The notes: generated from the sequence alone by a model not told the origin. Shown: positions 12,505 to 25,225, counted from the first letter of the stretch. The stretch is DNA of 64,000 nt from Sinotaia quadrata (GCA_028829895.1 CM054180.1:102624135-102688134), one strand, 5' to 3'. Made by a program: numbers and translations.

Positions 12505-12712
12505 CAATCAAACAGAAGTATTAGAAGTTGTATCAAGTGATAGAAACATAAAACCATAAGAAAAAGAAAAATACCATGACTTCAGTTTACAAATAAAAAG
12601 ATTGGAATGCAAAGCAGAAGTGATACCTTTACCTTTATGGATGGAAGACGTTCCAGATAACTTAATAGGATAGATCTGCATGATTTTGATGCCGACAATC
12701 AAACAGAAGTGA
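12505..12712 (+). mobile_element. Second, shorter 3' fragment of the same LINE type
   Basis: Seen: starts again within the same 3' region (AAGTGATAGAAACATA..., matching about 36261 onward) and ends ACAATCAAACAGAAGTGAAAG, the same terminal motif as the copies ending at about 12510 and 36620. The following bases are GAA repeats. Two consecutive 3' ends in the same orientation suggest successive insertion or tandem duplication. Confidence 0.7.
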
Positions 12713-13207
12713 AAGAAGAAGAAGAAGAAGAAAAGTCAGAAGAAGAAGTGGAAGAAGAAAGAGAAGGAAAGAAAAGAAGAAGAAGAAGAAGAAGAAGAAG
12801 AAGAATGGTAAAGAGAAGAAGAGGGATGATTGTAAGATGAAGAAGAAGGATGATTGTAAGATGAAGACGAAGGATGATTGTAAGATAAAAAAGAAGAAGA
12901 AGAAGAAATGTAAAAAGAAGAAGTGTAGTCGGAAAAAGAGAAAGCAGTAGAAGAAGTAGAAGAAGAAGAAGAAGAGGAAGAAGTAGGAAAAAGAAATGGA
13001 AGATAAAGAAGAAGTGTTAGAAGAAGAAGTGTAAGAAGAAGAAAAGAAGAAGTGTAACGAGAATATGAAGAAGAAGAAGTGTACAAAAAAGAATAAAAAG
13101 AAGAAGAAGAAGTAAAGAAGAAGAAGAAGAAGAAGAAGAAGAAAAGAAGAAGAAAGAAGACTATGAAAAGGAAGAAGAAGAAGAAGAAGAAGAAGAAAAA
13201 AAAAAAA
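12712..13207 (+). repeat. GAA/AAG microsatellite tract, about 0.5 kb
   Basis: Seen: nearly pure purine strand made of GAA units with short interruptions (three AAGGATGATTGTAAGATGAAG-like units near 12825-12890). It begins exactly at the LINE 3' end. The minus strand reads as a long Ser/Phe-rich open frame, which is an artefact of composition. Confidence 0.9.
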
Positions 13208-13209
13208 GA

Positions 13210-14800
13210 AGTATTCAATTTATAATCTAGTACAATGTCACGAAAAAAAAGGGGGGAGTAATCAGAAAATTTATTTTTCTCCCTTGATTGTCTCCACTTG
13301 CCCCATGTGCGACCCAACCGGGCGTTTGCGGGTTCATCTGCGGAACAGGGTGAGAGGTTAAATAAGGGTATTAAAGCAGTTCATTTTCCAATTAATGTCA
13401 GTATGCTTGTTTATTTTGTTTAGATACCCTGCTAGCAAGTTTGCTAAGTTTATATTTCCAACATTTTTATAAAAATATATTTGATAAATTATTAGTGTTA
13501 GAGATTTGATAACTAAGTTTATAAAATGTGTTTAGTTTTTATTAGTATTTCTATTACAAACTTGTTTTGATAATTATATTTACAAACTTCATTAGGGATT
13601 ATATTTTAGAAGTTTTGCACCTCAGTGTAGTAATGCACCTTCTTAGCATCTGTAGCATAGGAATACATGCACGAATCTTGCTTGTGAGAATTGTTTATGT
13701 ATAAAAGGACCGAGGAGAACTATTTTAAACCAGTGTGTGTCTGGTCCGGACTGCAGAGAGGTGTAATGGCCTCGTATTAGTGCTTACACTGAGTCTGGAC
13801 AATCTTTCCATCTTCATCATGACCGGGGAGGAAAGAACTGAATATTCTCCATGTAGAGTATAGAGTTAGACGTGTGTTTTGTCACACTCAATTCATCATG
13901 GCAGCCTAATAGCTTGTCCTTATTACTCTACGTGGGCTTGAACCTTGAGCTTTAGCTGACCACCAGTGACCACAGGGTACTGCGGGGGATTCAGGATTGC
14001 GTCGAGACAAGGATATTCTACGCCACTCACATTTTGGAACCGTCGCAGAAGACAGGTGTCCGTGAGCTATAGATTTTGGATTTTGGAACTGTTGCAGAAG
14101 ACAGGTGTCCATGAGCTATGATTTGTACTGTTGTTGAGGACAGCCACCCGGGTTCTTCAGTATAGAACAGAGTGTCCCAGTGTGAGGCAACGTGGGACAA
14201 GTATCGCCGTGTTATCGTCAGTAACTGTAACTTTTTGTGTTCGCCAGTGTGTCAGCAATTGTGACTATTTCATTTTATTTGTGCTGTGTGTTCCTGTGTC
14301 GACAATCCAGTGTATTACAAACATTAGTAAGTAGGAAAACTTTTCTTAGAGGTGCATTACTAGGTAGGATAGTTAGAGTATAAAAACATTATCAGCATTG
14401 AACTATAATTTTTACAAACATTTAACCTTAACACATAATTAGTTATTGGATGAATATTTGTGGACATTACCATTAATAAAAACATTTATTCATTTTAAAG
14501 TTAGATAAATTTTTGCGGTCATTACTGCTAGTGCGTTTTGTATTGGGCTACGCCCAAAGTATTGTGCCACTCTTTTTTACAGTAGTAGAAACGGTCATCA
14601 CCGTTTATTATTTTATTTCATTTTATTGTTTATTTTAGTTTATTCATCATCATATTTCTTTCATTTTTCCATCGCTCTTTTCCCCGTCCCAAGAATGTCG
14701 GCTATGGACGTCTCAGAATGAATGACTAACACCGTTTGAAAGTTAAGCCCATTTTTCTTTTTAAATTAAATTCTTTGTAAACTCTTTTTCAAGAGTTGGG
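13210..14800. other. No gene recognised
   Basis: AT-rich with a GC-richer island (13730-14330) that includes two similar units (TTTTGGAACYGTYGCAGAAG at about 14031 and 14083). Short frames only. It may belong to the LTR-like element that appears to end near 15010. Confidence 0.45.
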
Positions 14801-15020
14801 CTTCTTTTCTCTGTTTTGAAAGTGTATGTTGATGCGGTTGTTTGTTCGTTCATCCCGTGCGTCCCTCACACGACATTCACACGCCTGCTCACACACATAC
14901 GCTGGCTTTTCACATTTTACCACACACTCAGAATAAAGTTATCCCATCCCCTACAAGATTATTCGTGGTGTCTGAGTGTGAGAGTGGTCATCAACATCTG
15001 ACCATTTGGCGTGATCCCGG
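14800..15020 (+). other. Possible LTR 3' end with primer-binding-like site
   Basis: Seen: AATAAAG at 14932, a GTGTCTGAGTGTGAGAGTGG stretch, then ATTTGGCGTGATCCCGGC at about 15003-15020. Family knowledge: molluscan and insect gypsy LTRs end just before a TGGCG-type tRNA-matching site. The partner LTR was not found, so this is tentative. Confidence 0.25.
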
Positions 15021-15109
15021 CAAATCTCGGTAACTGGGTCTGACCCCCCTAACCGCCAAGGAGGAAAGAGGGGCCAGTAACAAACCAGCAGCACAACAAT
15101 GGCGGCCGT

Positions 15110-18100
15110 GACATACAATTATTCCTATTGTATACACTTGCGTACTTTCATACTTGCTATACACGTAACCATTCTTTCACCCCTACTACATTATTAATGT
15201 ATCTTTATTTTTTTTTTGTTTTGGGTTACCTTGGGGATTCATTGATGAAGAAGGTTTACATTGTTCAGCCATCTATAACTTAGTTTGCTGGTCTGTTTTA
15301 TGAAAACAAGCTTAGTGTAAAGGCAAATATGCAGATTATTTTATTAACATAAATTTAATATCAATTCTATTTTATTTTGAATTTTATTTCTTCCTTTATG
15401 GCAAATTTAACTACAAATTTTGCCGTGTAAAATATTTGTAAGCCGTTTTGGACAGCCGACTTTGATCCCGTCGAGAAAGGAAAGACAAAAGAGTGAATTG
15501 AATAGCGGGGATCTGCGTAGCTCTCGTATGATCGACAGACACTCTCTATGAAGAGCTATATCTATGTCTCTATGTCATCTATCTGATGATATCACCGCTT
15601 GCATATTACAGGCGCAGGTAGCGAGGTTTCACCCATCGCGGTTAGCATCTAATCAGTCGAGACAATGATAGGAATACTGACCCCTTAGTACATGCTTGCC
15701 CAACCATGACTATTTAACAAAGGGTCGAGACAATGGCATTAATTGCACCCGAGGGTAAAAAGGTACTTGAAACTTGAGTTGAAAACCGGATTGCTTAAAT
15801 AGGGTGACAGAGCTAATTAATTTCACTATGAGTTTTCTCGAGGCCCGCAATGACTTCCTGTGGTGATCGGGCAGAACAAGACAGAATAAGAGATGTCTGA
15901 AATTGTAATTATACTTGTAAATATTGATTCTAAAATTTTCCTTATTTCATTTTCAAGTTGTTTTTTTCTTACAAATGTTTGTATTTTAAAACGATTGAAA
16001 TTGTTATGTTATTCTTGGTATCGAGCAAAACACTTGTAAAGAAATTCAAATTAGAACCAAGAATAAAATTACAGACTTAGCAATACATGAACTCATGTAC
16101 GTGAAACACTTGTATATTCCACAGCTTGGATGTCAAATGGTTACTTCACAAGGTTACATCCAAAGATTCCAACAAAATGTTAGATCAGAGTTCTACCAGC
16201 TAACATTCCAGCTGCACTGAGAATTTCAGCTTTAACTTCATCTTGGCCCTGATTAACCCTGGTCTACAGATACTGTCATTGAGCATTGCTAGACTGTTGC
16301 GAGAAACTCAGTTGGTTCAAGAAGACAATGGAAAAGGTTTGCAAACAGTAAGAATTTGTCTAACCGGATTTACTTGGAAGAGATACAGAAACACACGTGG
16401 TATTACGCATAACTGAGGCAAGATGTCCTGTAACTGAGAGGGTGACTTTTCAAACCAGATAATACTGTTGGGAGACTTGTATTGGTGTGTGAATTTCACC
16501 AGTAATATGGGTTTCTGCCAAGTGGAGAAATCTACAAACTGACGAATTAAAAGAGTAATGAATGACTCAGTATTTTAGTGCAACAAAGTTAATAACTGAC
16601 TTGTATGTAAGAATTCTGTTTGGACTAGAATCGTAAACCAGTATACTTAGTTAACAACCAGAACAGTGTATGTGTAACCAAGTTCCTGACAAGAATTGTG
16701 AACATTGAACATTCCAGCAAGAGTGAAATGAAAGACTTTTTGCAAACTTGTTCATCCATAGCCAGTATTGTGCACCAGCCGACAGCGCCGGGTGTAGTCA
16801 GAGACAACAATCACAAATTACATCAGGTGAATGCTTACTTATGTTGCATCATATGACTGTAATCGTTCTGTGATTAATGTAAATTTCTGATTCTGATTCT
16901 TTTCTTTATAGTCTATTTTTAGTGATTATAACGAAGACAATTTTCTTGATCATTTGAAGACCTAGTAATTGTTCTAGGCAATGTATTGAAACTATTTCCT
17001 GTTCCAACTCTATTATTTCTAGTAATGTTTCTAGGAAATTAATATATGATTAATATTCTTAATTAATGTCATAGTGATAAACTTTGAGAGATCTGTGAAT
17101 CTCTGATATATCGCCTTGAGTGTAAATTAATTGTTATTCTATTTGCAACTGATTTATTATTATTTTTTTCTTCTAATAAATTGTTATTATTTTACCTATC
17201 CAATCTCGATATTCAGAAGAGGGGTAAATGTGTTAGAGATGACGGTGGGGGCTCGCCAATGACGTAATACATGACGACAAAAGACGGTCTAAAGACATGT
17301 TTCTTAGGGTAGGTCCGTTATCTAGTTGGGGAGATAATTGTGAGGGCTGGATAACGACTTTGAAACTGACGAGAATAGTTCAGCTAAGGCCGGTTATCTT
17401 GGACGAGTAACACCTGGAGGAAGGAAGTAATTAGTGAAGTAACCAGGGTTTGACTTAGTTACTCCCAGACTGCAGAAAGACAAAGACCCTGTCGTGGACA
17501 TAGTGTATGAATGTGGAAAGATAATTATTTAAAATTTTGAAGTTATCACACATTAAGTAATCAGAGACACTATGCCCATTGACACTTAGCAATAAATGTG
17601 TATTTCAATTATAGAGATGTATATGAATTTTCAGAAGGAAGGAAACTTCAATCCTTTCTCACAAAGTTTGCTTTTCGTGAGTTATAGATTTGAATAGAAA
17701 ATGCTTGAATTACCTCCTCCCCTTTCACATTCATTGAACGTTTAATAATTTCATAGTTTGTTCTTCGACAGTTGTGAAATGCAATGATAGAAGTGATAAC
17801 ACTAATTCTTAAAACATAAAACGTCTTGTTCTTCTACTGCTACAAGTGATACTTAAATTGTGATGACGTCATGATTTGGAATGAGAAGGAGAGAATGAGT
17901 GACATATATACGATGTTATAATCCGTTATGTAGGATAGTATTATTATTTATATTTAGCCCAATTCTGTCCAAAGAAAAATATCCTGTCTTACATTTCTCA
18001 ACAAGAATGATTATTCTATCTTAAATCTAGCATTGTCGAGGCAGGAATTACTACTTTTCTTACATTTAAAATAAGACTGTTAAGATATGCACTCGTACTC

Positions 18101-18270
18101 TGTTATACTCGAGACTAATTGATTAAATTGAGTTGGGTACCGACTGTTATATTATGCCTTCCATGACAGATAAATTTTGTCATATTAGGCAAGGTTAACT
18201 GTAATCCGCGATCACTTTCTGCTGACGGCCGTAGCACGATTTCGAAATTCAATTCATCTGTATATAGTCA
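15110..18270. other. No gene recognised; possible repeat debris
   Basis: AT-rich with a GC-richer part at 15430-15860. A GGTGGGGGCTCGCC motif preceded by AATAAA occurs at about 17180-17260, resembling the same motif pair in the 1.5-kb repeat family. No coding evidence. Confidence 0.45.
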
Positions 18271-18280
18271 TTTAGAAAGA

Positions 18281-18760
18281 TATAATGCACAATAAAACAA
18301 GACAGTTCTTTGTATTTGGTAATTTACAGAGATATAATGCACAATAAAACAAGACAGTTCTTTGTGTTTGGTTATTTACAGAGATATAATGCACAATAAA
18401 ACAAGACAGTTCTTTGTGTTTGGTTATTTACAGAGATATAATGCACAATAAAACAAGACAGTTCTTTGTGTTTGGTTATTTACAGAGATATAATGCACAA
18501 TAAAACAAGACAGTTCTTTGTGTTTGATTATTTACAGAGATATAATGCACAATAAAACAAGACAGTTCTTTGTGTTTGGTTATTTACAGAGATATAATAC
18601 ACAATAAAAAAAGTAGGGACAGTTCTTTGTATTTGGTTATTTACAGAGATATAATACACAATAAAACAAGTAGGGACAGTTCTTTGTATTTGGTTATTTA
18701 CAGAGATATAATACACAACAAAACAAGTATGAATAGCTCTTTGAAAGAACTGTGAATACT
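18281..18760 (+). repeat. Minisatellite with 52-bp units changing to 57-bp units
   Basis: Seen: units begin at 18281, 18333, 18385, 18437, 18489, 18541 and 18593 (52-bp period), then 18650 and 18707 (57-bp period). The longer unit has an extra TAGGG-type insertion (AAGTAGGGACAG for AAGACAG). The unit is open in both directions, giving repeated peptides that are not evidence of a gene. Confidence 0.92.
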
Positions 18761-19495
18761 TTACCTTGTCGCTGTCTGAAACAGGTATGATTCAAAAGCT
18801 CTATGACTCGAACTTATCAGGAGCGGGACGCGACAAGGCACGGATCGTAATCGGGAATTCCCCAAAGACACGTAACATTAGTTGAATAGGTAACACTGTT
18901 ATACAAAACTATGATCCGTGAACGTGACGTGAAGTGAATACTCAAGAACTGCTCGAAATTATCAATATGGTTATCGAAGGAATTATATAATATCATATTG
19001 GCAATTCACGTATCATTGATATCCGCAAGTTTGGGGCCTGACGTTAAATATGTTAATTTCGAACACCTGTTGTCAGTAATACAAAGTATGTTGTGTTCTC
19101 TTGGACTTGATTATTTTCAAAGCAAGGAATAATTTCACGGAAATTGACAACGTAGCATTACATTTCATAATTTCTATTAAGCGTAGACCTATACATTTCG
19201 AAAATTAAATTAATATATTATACACATATAAAGTAGGATTTATTATGAACATTCACAATCTTTAATTAGAAAAAATAAAATCTACTTTGAAAATTGTATT
19301 GGTTATTTCACTAATATAATTAAATAAACAATTTCAAACTAAAGCATGGTAAAGACATGATTGTGACAACAATTATCCTACATTATAAATATGAGATGAT
19401 ATAAAATTGTAATGTTTCTTCATTTACTGTCGTATTTTATTGTTATAACCACAAAATGCGGCTTAATTCCTGTTATCATATTAAATTTTTGCGGT

Positions 19496-19650
19496 TAGTC
19501 GAGCGGCCGCCGGTAGTCGATGTAGAGCGATGATAAGATTGGAGGCAGTCTTCTTGATCAAATCGATAACTCGTTATTGAATCGAATCAATGAGAGGCCA
19601 GAACAGGGTTCGAGACACGCAAAGGGAATCAAGTTTCGAGTCACCTTTTT
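19496..19650 (+). mobile_element. Candidate tRNA-derived SINE head
   Basis: Seen: TAGTCGAGCGG at 19496-19506 fits the pol III A box (TRGYNNARYGG), GGTTCGAGACA at 19607-19617 fits the B box at 10 of 11 positions, and a T6 run follows at about 19646. The A-to-B spacing of 100 bp is longer than in a tRNA, and no cloverleaf was found. Local GC is clearly higher than its surroundings. Confidence 0.3.
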
Positions 19651-20644
19651 TATTCGTTCATTCAGACTGAGCTGACGAAATTCACCTTGTCCTCACACAC
19701 TATATGGAAAGGTGACATACCCGCAACACTTTGGAAAATATATCAGGTATACCTTTGTGAACGAAACTGTTATTAACTGATGTAAGGTTAGACAGACCTT
19801 TTGTTTGCCTCCAATAGAAATATGTGTGTACTCCGGACACAAAATAATGTTTACAAGCCTGTGCATTATATTTAATAATGACCATACCGAATAGAAGTAC
19901 AAGGAATCTAGAAAGAAAGGGAGACTAATCAGATTCAGTGTACCTTAGGCAGTCAGTGGACTTATGAAGCGAATTTGAATTTCAATGTAGGAGCATAGCC
20001 GTAATAAAAGATTCATTAATACATAATTATAATTAATTAAAAGATGGGGCTTCCTTTCTATCTCGGAAAGTGTACATAAGTCAATTACTTTTTTATAAAA
20101 GAACTATTGATGAAAATTAAAAGGTTTTACATTTAAAGAAACACTTCATTATGTAAATAAATTCTTTAATTGTGGTGAGTAGTTTGACGCATGCAAAGTA
20201 CATCAAACTTAAGTTGGTGGGATTAACTATTATTATAGTTGAACACGAATCCCTTTATAAATCCATAAAGAAATAATTATTTGTAAATAGATTGGATGTT
20301 AGTGCCTGACTCGATGTTGTTGTGCTCGTATATATAGCTGTAACCCACATTATAGTGTGTTCATAGTCTTAGAGTACAATTCGTGATATTTTGAAAAGTC
20401 CTTATTCTTCTCAATCTAGACCTAAGGTACGAAAACCGGGTCTTTAATATAATTATCACAGGTTGCTGCAACAATATTTGCTTAACCCAGCTTTGCATGA
20501 TTAAATGCAGCGCACTAAATTCAAAAGAAGAATATAAAAGGGTCATGTCTTTTTCATTATTTTTCACGTTCGCGATCATCACGCCTTGCTTATTTCATTG
20601 AGAATGACGTAACACGCGTACTTCTATACGAATGACATAACACA

Positions 20645-22138
20645 CCGTGGCAGAGTAAATTTGCCTCTTCCTAACTTTAAATTTAATTGTTGTATAAATT
20701 GTTAAATTGTCAGAGTAACCCAACCCTGATGATATTTTTAAAAGTGTCTGAGTTGAAGTAAACACTCATAGCAAGAATATTCAAGATTGCTGACATAATA
20801 CAAACTGACTGAATAGCCTGTTTTATTATCCAATGGTTATGATTTCCTAGAACGAGACCAGCCAATGGGCTGAGATTAAAGAATTCACTTGCTGTATAAA
20901 ATTCTACTGTCTAATCACTTTTAATTTGAAGTGGCAAGAAGAAAGTCCGGTTTTGAAAGGTGACCACTAGCTTTATGGTGAGTTAAACTGACTGATGGAG
21001 TGAGAATGGACAGAAACATTTCATGCATTTTTACTATTGATGTTATACTTGTGTAGAGATGTACTATGTGAGTTGACTTTTATTTCTACAAATATTTTAA
21101 CTAAGATGTTCGAGTGTAGTTTGCTAACACTTGGCATTGTTTTATATGTTGTATTTATTTTGTTGTGTGCATGTATCAAGGTAATAAATACTGTTGCAGG
21201 AAATTGTAAGTTGATGATGGAATGTAAGATAGACTGGAGGTATATTGTGATAAACAAGAAACTTAGATTTGCTCCTTAATTATATTTTGTAGTGAGCACG
21301 TAAACTTTCAAGTGTTCACTGGTTAATAACCTGGATCTGGAAGATGCAAAAATACGTCAGTTGCAGTGTGTAAACATAAGTATAAACTATACACTTTGAA
21401 TCATAGCAAAGTATACAGAGTACATCAGTAAAATTCTAGTTCAGTGAAGTTATCAGAATTACTGTAATCATGTTCTGCTTGAATGAACTGATACAGCAAA
21501 GATGGGTCTAGAGTTTTGAGAGATAAATAATGTGTTGGTGCTTTGCATAGGTGTGGTGGGAGACGTGATGACATTTTGACATTGTTGAAAAAAGCAAGTG
21601 AAAGACTGTTGAGGCAGTGCTTAATCCTGGTTATGTGAAAGACAATTCTCTGTTAAAACTAACATGTGATTTGTACTGACTCTATTGCTGAATTGCATTT
21701 ATAATAGAGTATGTACATGAGATTGTATAATAATCCGAACTTGCGTTCATGGAAATAGTGTTGTCAAGTAATCTATTTAATTGTAATTGTCAAATGTACA
21801 TTTGTTCATTTAATAAATGTATTTACCCTCTTATTTATACTGATAATTTTATATGGAGAACAAAGTGGGTTGATGTGGGCTCGCTAAATATAGATCAAAG
21901 ACGGATTTGTCTTCTACTTTAGTAAGACGTTTTCCACCTAAAGGCAGATTATGTGACCGTGAATGTTTATCTTAATGTTGTGGAAGAGAGAAAAAGTTTA
22001 CACTGCCAAGTGACAGAGACGAGTGGTGTCTGCTGGAGGATAAAATAAATTAAGATTCTCATCACTTGTAATTAGTTATGAAAAGTTAATTAAAAATAAT
22101 GTTCATTAACTAAGTGGCGTTGGCGTCACACACACCAT
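20645..22138 (+). repeat. AT-rich 1.5-kb interspersed repeat, copy A (full length)
   Basis: Seen: begins GTGGCAGAGTAAATTTGCC and ends AAGTGGCGTTGGCGTCACAC. It includes ATCCAATGGTTATGATTT..GAGACCAGCCAATG, GTGTAGAGATGTACTATGTGAG, a TAATAAATG, then TGTGGGCTCGCTAAATATAG and AGATTCTCATCACTTGTAATT. Copies B-D share these landmarks in the same order. No protein-coding content seen. Could be a solo LTR or another non-coding element. Confidence 0.75.
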
Positions 22139-22239
22139 GGATGTTTCATTAAGAATGACGTAACAGTCCTTGCATTTTACAATACGAATGACGTAACACG
22201 TCTTGCATAGTTCAATAGGAATGACATAACATGGGTTTT

Positions 22240-24420
22240 CTACATCGATACAAAACATTTAACCATTCATTATCTGTGAACAGCAACGTAGTTTATATGA
22301 AGTCTTTCAGTATATGACTTTTTCTGTTGACGGTATGTGTTGATTTTAACATTACCTATGTAAAGGTTCAAAACGGTTTTGATATTGTGAACTCTTAACG
22401 CATATGCCTCTTATGAGGAAGGGGGATAGCAATGAAATTATCTTCAGTAAACGTCTCACATTTCGTTTTTTAATATAGTGTTGATCTCTTTTAGCCGTTA
22501 TAAATTAGAACCTGGTCAGTAATAGACGATTTTAACAAAGATTTGTTTCTTCATTAAACTTCCGTTTACTTAAGTGCACTACAAAGCTGAATTTGAAATA
22601 AAATAATATAATTTTATAATTTAATATTGAATTTGTTTGTCAAAATAATCATGTTGCTGGTGCTTCCTTCATAGATACATTTACTCATAAGCATGTGTAC
22701 GCTACACTGATTTACTCAATTCCAATCGGATACAAACAAGAAGGAAGGCACTTTGTACTTAACGTGGGTAGTTGCCCCTGGGTCCTATTAAAATATAAAT
22801 AAAGAAAAATAATTAAATTGGTGAAATATATATATAGATATATATTGTAAAATATCAGAAGTAGATGTGTTTTTTATGTTTGCATTTTATTTTACGTCCT
22901 GATGTTATCAAAGTTGTAAAGATGTTTCATTTTTTCGAAACTCGCTTTATTTTAATGTTTGATATCTCCTGAATTAAAATCTGGTATAGTTTTAATTGTG
23001 TGTAATAACACTATTTTGCATCTCTGTTGTCAGTACCTTGGTGTGTGCGTGTGAATTGTGGGAGGAGAGAAAGACAGGAGAAAAGTAAAATATCTCTAAA
23101 ATTGTTCCTTCGCCGTCTGAAAAACTTTACCCAATCTTTCAGACACACGCATCTACTTTCAATAAACACGGATACACAGATATACACGGAGAAATGATGT
23201 CATGAACGTCTAGCCTTTTACATAATATTTAACTTTACCTCCCACCCCAACACCTTCCAAATTTATCATTTTGATTTATGTCTCTTTGACACATAGAAAT
23301 ATAAATGGGTCAAGAGAAAAAAAATCTCTATTCTAATTCAACATGAGAATTTAGAAGACTGAAAATGCGCTAATAAGTGATCACATACAAATAACACCCA
23401 TACACCAAGGGTAGAACATATTTCGTGGACGATGACTTTAGCCCGCAGTTGCATCAGGAAAAAAAATGTTCTTTTCCATGGTACACTCCTATTACCTCCT
23501 TTCCGGCACATTGCACAGAGTCTGTTATTTTGGAGACGTAGTGAAACAAGTCCAAGATGTGATCTACGATAATCTCCAGGGGTCGATTGTAGACTGTGTC
23601 TGTGACTCTGTCAGGTGTACTTCCTTGATATAGGATATACAGCTAAGTGCTAATCTCTGCCAAGTGATTTGAACCAAGTGTTAACGATCCGATACTAACT
23701 TTGATAGACATAATAGGCTGTCTCGGAAGGACATATATATATATTATTCTTTGATAGCTGTATTACATATTGTAAATTATTAACTTTTATTTCCATTATC
23801 TTAATAATAATTTGATTATTTTTGCAACCGATGGGTTGGTGGAGTCGGAGGCATAAGTGAATATGAATGATCTTCTATGATGTAATCAGTCAAATTAAGA
23901 TAATTATTGCAAACCGTGCATTGTACAAAAACTTACCTGTCATTACAATGAATGCCAGAACTCGAGGCCAATTAAATTGTAAAGACCACGGGTGAATTAG
24001 GCAACCAGTCTGTCATCAGTATAGGTGTAAATATTAAAATTAATAACTTTAAAACCTGATACTGCAACAGGGTCGTTAAATATAAACTGGTATGTTACAC
24101 AAAGGAATCTGATTGGTATTTAATTCAAAATCGTCGTGTTACTGACATGCTCTAGTGTAAGAGGTTTTCGAAGATTTACAATTCAGTGGGTATTTCTAGA
24201 GATAACTGAACATATATGTTGATCAAGAACATATTTCTCCTCAAATAACTATACTTCATGTTTGAGGTTATATCACTAACTCTTTTCACTAGTTAACATC
24301 CAAATAGTACAAACATATAGTATATAACAATGATTAAATAAACGAAATTATGTGAAATGTTAAAAGTAACTCAGATTGATTAGAAATATATGTTTCTGTT
24401 TATCTTAATTGGCTGTTTGT
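22240..24420. other. No gene recognised
   Basis: AT-rich. A short reverse-orientation piece of the 1.6-kb repeat may lie near 23990 (GGCAACCAGTCTGT). Confidence 0.45.
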
Positions 24421-24424
24421 GTCT

Positions 24425-24770
24425 TAAGAGTGTGCTGAGTGCAAAGAAGGCACTGAGGGAAAGAGTGTGCTGAGTACAAAGCATACACTGAGTGAAAGAG
24501 GGTGCTGAGTACAAAGAAGGCACTGAGTGAAAGAGTGCGGTGAGTGAACTGAGAGTAAGTGTACTTTGAGTGTACTGAGTGAAAGAGTTACTGAATGAAA
24601 GTGTGTAGTGAGTGCACTGACTGAAAGAGTGCGGTGAGTGCACTGGGTAAAATGAATTCACTGAGAAATGCAGTGAGTGTTTATCACTTTAGTGCATTGA
24701 GTGAAAGAGTGCGCCGAGTAATTGAGTGCGCTGAGTGCAAAGAAGGACTGAACGAAAGAGTGCATCTTCA
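24425..24770 (+). repeat. Degenerate short-period GAGTG/ACTGAGTGAAAG repeat
   Basis: Seen: many variants of GTGCTGAGTGCAAAGAAGG and CACTGAGTGAAAGAGTG follow one another without a fixed period. The minus strand reads as a Ser/Thr/Leu-rich open frame for this reason. Confidence 0.8.
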
Positions 24771-25094
24771 ATGATTTGTCATCACGATGTAAAAACCTGT
24801 TGGCTGTTTGTTACAGTGTCCAACACATATTCACCAAGGAAGATTGTCTGGCTCTTTGTATTTATTACATGTCAGGTTACATATAGTGACATGTTTGTGT
24901 GCAGATTGCACATGTGATGAAAATAGTAAACAATACAGGACAGTGCGAAGTAAGCACTTCACACACCCTTTCAAAACACTAGTAGGCAATTTATTACTTT
25001 TTGATGAATGTGATTTAAATGTATTGTCTTATGGATTGACTTTGACTTTCATGCGGTAAATAACAGAAAACTTAATCGTTTGTCTCTCAGACCA

Positions 25095-25225
25095 TTCAGT
25101 TTTAAATCATACACTATGGGGATGAAGGGTTAATATAAATTAAAATTCTCATCACTTTAAATTTGGTTGGATGATTAACTAATAAATAATAATATCCATT
25201 AACTAAGTGGCGTTGGCGTCACACT
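25095..25225 (+). repeat. AT-rich interspersed repeat, extreme 3' end
   Basis: Seen: TAAAATTCTCATCACTTTAA ... CATTAACTAAGTGGCGTTGGC GTCACAC, matching the last 100 bp of copy A. The conserved end point supports a real element terminus at GTGGCGTTGGCGTCAC. Confidence 0.65.

Noticed and set aside
12736..13317. Long minus-strand open frame rich in Phe and Ser (193 codons)
   Set aside because: It is the complement of the GAA microsatellite. The composition alone keeps it open, and there is no unique protein sequence.
18528..18755. Repeated peptides on both strands (YYISVNNQIQRTV and LVIYRDIIHNK types)
   Set aside because: Both are translations of the 52/57-bp minisatellite. Simultaneous open frames on both strands argue against coding.
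24380..24661. Minus open frame with Leu/Ser/Thr repeats
   Set aside because: A product of the degenerate GAGTG-type repeat at 24425-24770.
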